Shown here piece by piece: positions 58,708 through 64,000 of a stretch of 64,000 bases of DNA. The position numbers and the translations under genes are program-made. Source of the stretch: Rhodococcus jostii NBRC 16295 (lineage in GTDB: Bacteria; Actinomycetota; Actinomycetes; Mycobacteriales; Mycobacteriaceae); assembly GCF_001894825.1 (NCBI RefSeq), contig NZ_BCWY01000002.1, positions 124,001 through 188,000 of the forward strand. The letters are read 5' to 3'. Below the pieces are notes generated by a model. That model saw nothing but the letters and a program-made list of their open reading frames with translations, did not search any database and was not told the origin of the DNA. The stretch's first letter is position 1. The number at the start of each line of letters is the position of its first letter.

Positions 58708-59469
58708 ATGCAGGTACCCGAGCTGTTCCAGCTGAGCGGTCGCGTCGCCGTCGTCACGGGTGCGTCCTCCGGATTGGGAATGGGATTCGCGCGGACGCTG
58801 GCCTCGGCCGGCGCCACGGTCTTTGCGGCCGCTCGCCGAGTCGATCGGCTCGCGGCACTGGCCGAGGAGGTCGACACCGTGGTCCCGGTCGAATGCGACA
58901 TCACCGTCGACGCCGACCGCCGCCGGCTCGTCGACCGCGCCCGGGAGCGAACCGGCCACGTCGACGTCCTCGTCAACAATGCCGGTAAGCCCGGACCTCC
59001 GAACGCGGAGGACGAAACCGCCGACGGGTTCGCGTCGATTCTCGACGTCAACCTCGCGGCGGGTTTCCATCTCGCCACGTACGCCGCGTCGGCCGTTCCG
59101 GAGGACGCGGGGATCTCGATCATCAACATCTCCTCGGTGATCGGGTTGGTGTCCACCGCTCCCATCGGCGGTGCGAGCTATGCGGCGTCGAAGGCGGGCA
59201 TCCTCGGTCTGACCCGCGAACTGGCGGGTCAGTGGGGCAGGCGGGGCGTCCGTGTCAACGCCGTCGTTCCCGGATGGTTCGATACCGAAATGACCGACGG
59301 ACTGTTCAGCAATCAGCGTTCAGCCGACTGGGTGCGCCGCAACACGATGCTCGGCCGCGGTGGCCGGGCGGGTGAAGTGGACGGTGCCGTGCTGTTCCTC
59401 GCATCTGATGCGTCGTCGTATGTCACCGGACAGACGCTCGTCGTCGACGGCGGCTGGGCAGCCAGGTAG
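58708..59469 (+). CDS. Short-chain dehydrogenase/reductase 2
   Basis: 253 residues from ATG 58708 with TAGGAGC upstream. The cofactor motif is VTGASSGLGMGFA, with NNAG in VLVNNAGKPGPPNAE, catalytic Ser in NISSVIGLVS and SYAASK, and the closing YVTGQTLVVDGGW. It is distinct from SDR 1 in sequence, so the two probably act at different steps. The alcohol dehydrogenase gene follows after six bases. Confidence 0.92.
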   Translation: MQVPELFQLSGRVAVVTGASSGLGMGFARTLASAGATVFAAARRVDRLAALAEEVDTVVPVECDITVDADRRRLVDRARERTGHVDVLVNNAGKPGPPNAEDETADGFASILDVNLAAGFHLATYAASAVPEDAGISIINISSVIGLVSTAPIGGASYAASKAGILGLTRELAGQWGRRGVRVNAVVPGWFDTEMTDGLFSNQRSADWVRRNTMLGRGGRAGEVDGAVLFLASDASSYVTGQTLVVDGGWAAR

Positions 59470-59475
59470 AGGACA

Positions 59476-60522
59476 GTGGCCATCGAGACGATGCGAGCCG
59501 TGCGGTTGACCGCCTGGGGCGAACCCGCGCAGGTCCTGCCTGTCCGGGTCCCAGAACCGCAGGGCGCCGAACTGCTGATCGAGGTCCGGGCGGCGGGGCT
59601 CTGCAGATCCGACCTGCACGTCATGGACGCACCCGCCGGTGTGTTCGACTATCCGCTGCCCCTCACGCTCGGGCACGAGGTGGCCGGAACCGTTGTCGGC
59701 GCGGGCCCCGACGCCGACAGGTCGTGGATCGGCGAGTCCGTGGTGATCCACGGCGTCTGGTCCTGCGGGGCGTGCCGCAACTGCAGTCGGGGCCGGGAGA
59801 ACTACTGTCACGAACTGCGTCGGCGGGCGGACGGCCGGCTTCCGGCGATCGGCAACGGTCTCGGCTACGACGGCGGTCTGGCCGAGGCGATGATCGTTCC
59901 GTCGGAACGGTTCGTGGTGCGCACCCGGGGGCTTGCTCCCGAGAGTGCCGCCCCGCTCGCCGATGCGGCCCTGACCGCCTACCACGCGATCCGCACGAAC
60001 CGGGATCTCGTCGACGGCCACTCCGTCGCGGTAGTGGTCGGCGTCGGTGGACTGGGCCACCTCGCCGTCCAGATTCTTCGTGCCCTCGGCGCAGGCACCG
60101 TGTTCGCCGTCGATCCGCGTCCGGAATCCCGCGCGCTCGCGATGCGGCTGGGAGCCGACGCGGTGTTCGCCGACATCGCCCGGATCACTCAGTCGATCGA
60201 CGCTGATGTGGTCTTCGATTTCGTGGGTTCACCGGCCACCACGGAGGCGGCTGCGCAGTTGCTCGGTCCCGGTGCCCGCCTGGTCACCGTGGGCAGCGGG
60301 GGAGGCCGGCTGACGGTCGGCAAAGACCTCGGACTACCCAACGGCTGGCAGGTCAGCGCCCCGTTCTGGGGAACGCGCGCGGATCTCGAGGCGGTGATCG
60401 ACCTCGCGCATCGAGGGTTGCTGAGCGTCGAATCGACGGCGTACCGGTTGGACGACGCCCTCGACGTATACGACCGGCTGCGCCGCGGAGCGATCCGCGG
60501 GCGCGCCGTCCTCGTGCCGTGA
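59476..60522 (+). CDS. Zinc-dependent alcohol dehydrogenase (MDR family)
   Basis: 348 residues. The catalytic zinc site includes GLCRSDLH and GHEVAGTV. The structural zinc Cys cluster is CGACRNCSRGRENYC. The NAD(P) motif is VVGVGGLGHLAVQ. It oxidises an alcohol to an aldehyde or ketone, perhaps the entry step of the pathway before CoA activation by the ligase encoded next. It starts at GTG 59476, close behind SDR 2. Confidence 0.92.
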   Translation: MAIETMRAVRLTAWGEPAQVLPVRVPEPQGAELLIEVRAAGLCRSDLHVMDAPAGVFDYPLPLTLGHEVAGTVVGAGPDADRSWIGESVVIHGVWSCGACRNCSRGRENYCHELRRRADGRLPAIGNGLGYDGGLAEAMIVPSERFVVRTRGLAPESAAPLADAALTAYHAIRTNRDLVDGHSVAVVVGVGGLGHLAVQILRALGAGTVFAVDPRPESRALAMRLGADAVFADIARITQSIDADVVFDFVGSPATTEAAAQLLGPGARLVTVGSGGGRLTVGKDLGLPNGWQVSAPFWGTRADLEAVIDLAHRGLLSVESTAYRLDDALDVYDRLRRGAIRGRAVLVP

Positions 60523-60597
60523 CCGGAGAAAAGATTGCGCGATGCTGCGTGTGATGACTGAGAATGACAGTGGTTCGGTAAACAGGAGGTCTGCGAG

Positions 60598-62100
60598 ATG
60601 TGGGAGTTGGCTCGCGAATTCGTTGCTCGCGCAAAGAATTCGCCGGATGAGATCGCGGTCGTCGACGCCTCGGGCGAGTACACCGCTGCGAGCGTGGTCG
60701 CGGCGGCGACCGAGCTCGCCGCACTGTTGGACACCACCCCCGGGGGATCGCCCACCGTGCTCGTGCAAGCGGACAACAGTTGGCGGACACTGACCGCGGC
60801 ACTCGCGGTCGGTCTGCGGGGCGGTGTCGTCGCCGTGTTCAGCAGGCATGCCACCCCGTCGGAGTTCGCTGTGGCCCTCCACGACATCGCGCCCGACGTG
60901 GTGATCGCGGACCGGGAGTCTCTTGCCCACTGGGGTGTACCGGACGACCGCTTCGGTGAAGAGTCGACCGCACTGGGCGGCTGGGCGGTGCGCTGGTCGC
61001 GATCACCGGTCAGCGATGTCAGGCGGTGGAACGGCGGGATCGCGATCGCGATGACGTCCGGGTCGACCGGGCATCCCAAGTGCGTGGTGCAGTCGGAATC
61101 TGCGATCCGGTACGCGTGCCGTTGCACGATCGACGCGGTCGGCCTCGAACCCGGGGATCCGATTGCCGCATTCGTCCCGCTCTCGTCGGTGGCCGCATTC
61201 TGCTTCGGGCTCTACCTCCCCGCGATGCTGGCCGCGCCGATGGTCTGCATGGACGGCTGGAAGCCTGCAACCGCCCTCGAGGTGGTGAGGAAACACCAGG
61301 TTGCGTGGACGATGCTCGTCCCGACCATGGCGCTCCAGCTGGCTGTCGCGCCGGACGCGGCGGGCGCGCTGACCTCTCTGCGAGCGATGACCGTCGGCGG
61401 CGGCCCGATGGATGCCGGCGCGCTCGGTCGCGCCGAGCAGACGCTCGGGACGACGTTTCTGCGGGTGTTCGGTATGTCCGAATGCCTCGGGCACACCACC
61501 CCGCTGCCCTCGGACGAGCCGGCCGTACGCCTGGGCCGGGACGGTCGTCCGTTCCCCGGCACCGTTGTCCGAGCGGTCGACGAACAGGGCGCGCCACTGC
61601 CACCGGGGCGGGTGGGCGATGCCGAGGTCGCCGGACCGTCCCTCTTCGTCGGTTATGCCCGAGCCGGGGCTCCCGCACCGCCCGAACTCACGGCGGACGG
61701 ATTCCTGCCCACCGGCGACCTCGTCGAAGTCGCGGAGGACGGGAGCATCCGGGTGATGGGGCGGCAGAAGCAGATCATCATTCGCGGGGGCCGCAACATC
61801 GATATCAACGAGGTCGAGGCCGCCATCGCGGGCATCCCGACCGTCTCCCAGGTGTGCGTGGTACCGGTGCCGGACGAGCTCCTCGGTGAACGCGCCGCAG
61901 CCCTGGTCGTGAGCACGGGTGCACCGATTACCCTCGGTGAGGTGACCGCGCACCTCGGAGAAGTCGAGTTCCCGAAGTTCAAGTGGCCGGAGTTCGTCTT
62001 CACGATCGACGATCTGCCGCAGAACCGCGTCGGGAAACTGTCTCGACCGGATGCGGTGGACCTTGCAACGCGCCTGCTCGCCGGTACCGAGAGCCACTGA
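60598..62100 (+). CDS. Class I adenylate-forming acyl-CoA ligase
   Basis: 500 residues with the P-loop AMTSGSTGHPKCVV, the GMSECLGHTTPL A5-type motif, GDLVEVAEDGSIRVMGRQKQ and the closing Lys in NRVGKLSRPD. It activates a carboxylic acid to its acyl-CoA through an acyl-AMP. This would feed the dehydrogenases upstream. The start ATG 60598 is preceded by ACAGGAGG. The sequence is divergent from long-chain FadD enzymes and short, suggesting a small or aromatic-type acid. Confidence 0.88.
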   Translation: MWELAREFVARAKNSPDEIAVVDASGEYTAASVVAAATELAALLDTTPGGSPTVLVQADNSWRTLTAALAVGLRGGVVAVFSRHATPSEFAVALHDIAPDVVIADRESLAHWGVPDDRFGEESTALGGWAVRWSRSPVSDVRRWNGGIAIAMTSGSTGHPKCVVQSESAIRYACRCTIDAVGLEPGDPIAAFVPLSSVAAFCFGLYLPAMLAAPMVCMDGWKPATALEVVRKHQVAWTMLVPTMALQLAVAPDAAGALTSLRAMTVGGGPMDAGALGRAEQTLGTTFLRVFGMSECLGHTTPLPSDEPAVRLGRDGRPFPGTVVRAVDEQGAPLPPGRVGDAEVAGPSLFVGYARAGAPAPPELTADGFLPTGDLVEVAEDGSIRVMGRQKQIIIRGGRNIDINEVEAAIAGIPTVSQVCVVPVPDELLGERAAALVVSTGAPITLGEVTAHLGEVEFPKFKWPEFVFTIDDLPQNRVGKLSRPDAVDLATRLLAGTESH

Positions 62101-62113
62101 TCTCGACCCGACT

Positions 62114-62126
62114 TGACCTCAGTTCA
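62114..62126. promoter_or_regulatory. TetR operator candidate 3, before the TetR gene
   Basis: TGACCTCAGTTCA matches the 13-bp palindrome TGAACTTAGTTCA at 11 of 13 positions. It lies about 47 bases before the TetR start, consistent with autoregulation. Confidence 0.55.
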
Positions 62127-62172
62127 GGTAGTCTTACCGGTACCGACCCGACAACAGATGGATGGGGATCCC

Positions 62173-62796
62173 GTGTCTGTAGAAGCCATGACGCTCCGCG
62201 ATGGTCCGCGTTCCAAGCGCGGGCTCATCCTCACGGCCGCGATCGAACGCTTCGGGGAAGTGGGCTTCGAGCACACGAAGTGGGCGTCGATCGCCGACGA
62301 GGTCGGTATCGGCCAGACGGCGCTCTACCACTACTTCGAGTCCAAGGCTCACTGCCTGCTGACCATCATGCGTCTCGAACTGGCGGAGTCCCTCGAGCGA
62401 TTCACGGCCGCGATCGAGGGCGTCGACGATCCGGTGGAGGCGTTGGGTGCTGCCGTCACCAGTGCGCTGGAAGCGACCCCGCGGGACGCCCTGCAGCGTC
62501 GCATCCTCCAGAGCCACATGGATCTGCTCGCCACCCCACGCCAGTCCGAGAAGGAAGAAGCCGAGCGCCAGACCTCACGTGCGCTGGTGAACTCGATCGA
62601 AGAAGCGTGGTCTCTCCTCATTGCGAAGGGGATGGGCGCCGGAGTCTTCGCCGACGCCGATCCACGTCTGATGGCCCGGTTGGTCCTCGGACTCGTCGTC
62701 AGCGTGTGGCGTTGGTACCGGCCCGATGGCGACATGAGTCTCGACCAGCTCAACCGACACGTCCGCGACACCACTCTGCGTATCGTCCGCGCATAA
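62173..62796 (+). CDS. TetR-family regulator of the catabolic cluster
   Basis: 207 residues from GTG 62173, chosen because a GGGG site lies just upstream; ATG 62158 is the alternative. The helix-turn-helix is GLILTAAIERFGEVGFEHTK followed by ADEVGIGQTALYHYFESK. The C-terminal ligand domain is helical. Four copies of a TGAACTTAGTTCA-like palindrome stand at promoters of the cluster, one before this gene, so it is the probable repressor of the set, released by a CoA-ester intermediate. Binding is inferred. Confidence 0.88.
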   Translation: MSVEAMTLRDGPRSKRGLILTAAIERFGEVGFEHTKWASIADEVGIGQTALYHYFESKAHCLLTIMRLELAESLERFTAAIEGVDDPVEALGAAVTSALEATPRDALQRRILQSHMDLLATPRQSEKEEAERQTSRALVNSIEEAWSLLIAKGMGAGVFADADPRLMARLVLGLVVSVWRWYRPDGDMSLDQLNRHVRDTTLRIVRA

Positions 62797-62838
62797 CGCG
62801 CGGCGTTCGTGGAGTGGCTTCCGCGCGCGCTCACTAAT

Positions 62839-62851
62839 TGAACTTAATTCA
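62839..62851. promoter_or_regulatory. TetR operator candidate 4, before the EthD-like gene
   Basis: TGAACTTAATTCA matches the 13-bp palindrome at 12 of 13 positions and is 20 bases before the EthD-like start. Confidence 0.6.
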
Positions 62852-62871
62852 GGTCAGTATTGGAGTGATGA

Positions 62872-63207
62872 ATGTACAACTTGATCGTCTTGGCCGCCCG
62901 TCCCCACGACTGGAGCCACGAGCAGTTCATCGAGTGGTGGCGCGGGGAACATGCCGACGTGACCTATCCGCTCCCCGGCCTGCGGCGATGGCAGCACACC
63001 GAAGTGCTCGACGCGATGGACGACAGGTCCCGGGAATGGGACGGCGTGTCGATCCTGAGCTTCGACTCCCGCGAGGACCTCGATGCCGCGCTCGCCAGCC
63101 CGCAGTGGCAAGCAGCGGTGGACAACGTCGGCCAGATGCGCGGAAAGCGCATCCTCGTCATGGGCGAGGAGAAAACGATGGTCGAAGTGGACAGCGGCAC
63201 ATCATGA
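62872..63207 (+). CDS. EthD-family dimeric alpha-beta barrel protein
   Basis: 111 residues: YNLIVLAARPHDWSHEQFIE then WWRGEHADVTYPLPGLRRW, the EthD pattern with a conserved His-containing WWRGEH helix and a final strand. EthD proteins accompany degradation enzymes and may act as decarboxylases, cyclases or redox helpers. It overlaps the MBL gene by four bases, so the two are translated together. The upstream palindrome places it in the TetR regulon. Confidence 0.85.
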   Translation: MYNLIVLAARPHDWSHEQFIEWWRGEHADVTYPLPGLRRWQHTEVLDAMDDRSREWDGVSILSFDSREDLDAALASPQWQAAVDNVGQMRGKRILVMGEEKTMVEVDSGTS

Positions 63208-64000
63208 GGGCCCGGTGGATGGAGCCGGGCTGCTACGAGGTGGCGCCCGGCGTGCACCGAGTGCCGCTCCAGATGCCTGCCGACGGTCTCGGAGCGGTGA
63301 ACGTCTACGCTCTCGAGACTCCGGACGGCCTGGCCCTCGTCGACGGTGGCTGGCGAGTCGACACGACCTTCGGGGAGATGGAACGCGCACTACGCCGGAT
63401 CGGTCACGGCACCGAGCAGATTCACGACATCTACGTCACCCACGTGCACCGCGATCACTACACGTTCGCCGTCGAACTCCGCCGCCGTCACGGTTCACGC
63501 GTCCATCTCGGTGTCGCCGAGGCGGACGGATTGGCGGCTGTCGGTGCACTCGGCAGCAACGTCCCGACGAATTCGCTCCACGAACTCCGCCGCGCCGGAG
63601 CCCCCGTCCTGGCCGACACCGTCGAGGCGCTGACCGCCGCGGAACCGTTCTACCCCTCGGACTGGGAAAAGCCCGACCACTGGCTCGCCGCGGGTCCGCT
63701 CCGGATCGGGCAGCACGCTGTCGATGTCGTGCACACGCCGGGCCATACCAAGGGGCACATGGTCTTTCATGATACGCAGCGCGGACTGCTCTTCAGCGGA
63801 GACCACGTACTGCCCTCGATCACCCCGTCGATCGGCTTCGAACTCGGTGAGTGGGACCTGCCCTTGGGGCGCTATCTCGACTCACTGTCCGGATTGCTCG
63901 ACCGCCCCGATTCGCAACTCCTGCCGGCACACGGAGATCCGACGCCGAGCGTTCACGTTCGCGTCGAAGAGCTTCTCGTGCATCATGACCGGCGATTCGC
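63204..64000 (+). CDS. Metallo-beta-lactamase-fold hydrolase (partial, runs off the window)
   Basis: At least 265 residues from ATG 63204, open to the right edge. The metal site is complete so far: THVHRDH (HxHxDH), HTPGHTKGHM for the next His, SGDHVLP for the bridging Asp, and LLPAHGDPTPS. This is the glyoxalase II-like MBL group, which hydrolyses thioesters and similar bonds. In a CoA-ester cluster, an acyl-CoA or lactone hydrolase is plausible. The start overlaps the EthD stop. Confidence 0.88.
   Translation, partial: MRARWMEPGCYEVAPGVHRVPLQMPADGLGAVNVYALETPDGLALVDGGWRVDTTFGEMERALRRIGHGTEQIHDIYVTHVHRDHYTFAVELRRRHGSRVHLGVAEADGLAAVGALGSNVPTNSLHELRRAGAPVLADTVEALTAAEPFYPSDWEKPDHWLAAGPLRIGQHAVDVVHTPGHTKGHMVFHDTQRGLLFSGDHVLPSITPSIGFELGEWDLPLGRYLDSLSGLLDRPDSQLLPAHGDPTPSVHVRVEELLVHHDRRF

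Overview
The window is high-GC actinobacterial DNA and looks like Rhodococcus or a close mycolic-acid relative. The evidence is GC-rich third codon positions throughout, frequent GTG/TTG starts, IdeR-type iron boxes, a PhoP/PhoR pair very close in sequence to the mycobacterial one, a GH15 trehalase of the mycobacterial type, and a coelichelin/rhequichelin-like hydroxamate siderophore locus. No phage, IS element or CRISPR array was seen.

Layout. (1) 1-1991: the tail of an unidentified gene, otsA (trehalose-6-phosphate synthase) and a tiny conserved-looking gene. (2) 1992-27615: a siderophore locus. It holds a heterodimeric ABC exporter, an ornithine-hydroxamate formyltransferase, an alpha/beta hydrolase, a PAS-GGDEF diguanylate cyclase, a four-module 5.6-kresidue NRPS, an ornithine N5-monooxygenase and an MbtH protein. 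The adenylation codes read DINYWGGIGK (hydroxyornithine), a Ser-like code, DMENLGLINK (formyl-hydroxyornithine) and an unassigned one. The chain has a terminal condensation-like domain and no thioesterase. Candidate IdeR boxes precede the exporter, the NRPS and the monooxygenase. (3) 27616-36968: a ThrE-like exporter, tRNA-Thr, a secreted lipase with a TetR regulator, the trehalase, an ECF41/SigJ-like sigma factor with a divergent epimerase, and a SigF-type sigma factor. (4) 36885-40536: an island of tiny genes with two paralogous MerR/HspR-like regulators, small membrane proteins and a ferritin-like protein. Three of its promoter regions share one dyad-containing element. (5) 40613-43101: a lipoprotein, a frameshifted LLM oxidoreductase gene, a decapeptide-repeat protein, and an SMR guanidinium exporter behind a guanidine-III riboswitch. 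(6) 43294-49975: two paralogous hydrophobic mini-proteins with no charged residue, then phoPR, a HIT protein and a lipid-linked-sugar glycosyltransferase pair. The phoP and glycosyltransferase promoters share a PhoP-box-like direct repeat. (7) 50036-64000: a catabolic cluster containing a SnoaL-like pair, three acyl-CoA dehydrogenases, a crotonase, a DUF35/thiolase pair, a sugar-kinase-like phosphotransferase, two SDRs, a zinc alcohol dehydrogenase, an acyl-CoA ligase, a TetR regulator, an EthD protein and an MBL-fold protein. Copies of a TGAACTTAGTTCA-like palindrome lie at four of its promoters.

How the genes fit together. Monooxygenase and formyltransferase make the hydroxamate ornithines that the NRPS joins with MbtH help, and the ABC pair probably exports the product. 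Iron, through IdeR, probably controls the set. The catabolic cluster looks like CoA-thioester breakdown of a hydroxylated or branched acid. The phosphotransferase plus acyl-CoA dehydrogenase pair recalls 4-hydroxyacid (Lva/ACAD10-11) chemistry.

Standouts: a dispersed 40-bp palindrome also lies in frame inside the NRPS, with the base that would create a stop codon changed; the twin charge-free peptides upstream of phoPR; and the shared dyad element in the MerR island. All calls were made by reading the sequence; no database search was run.
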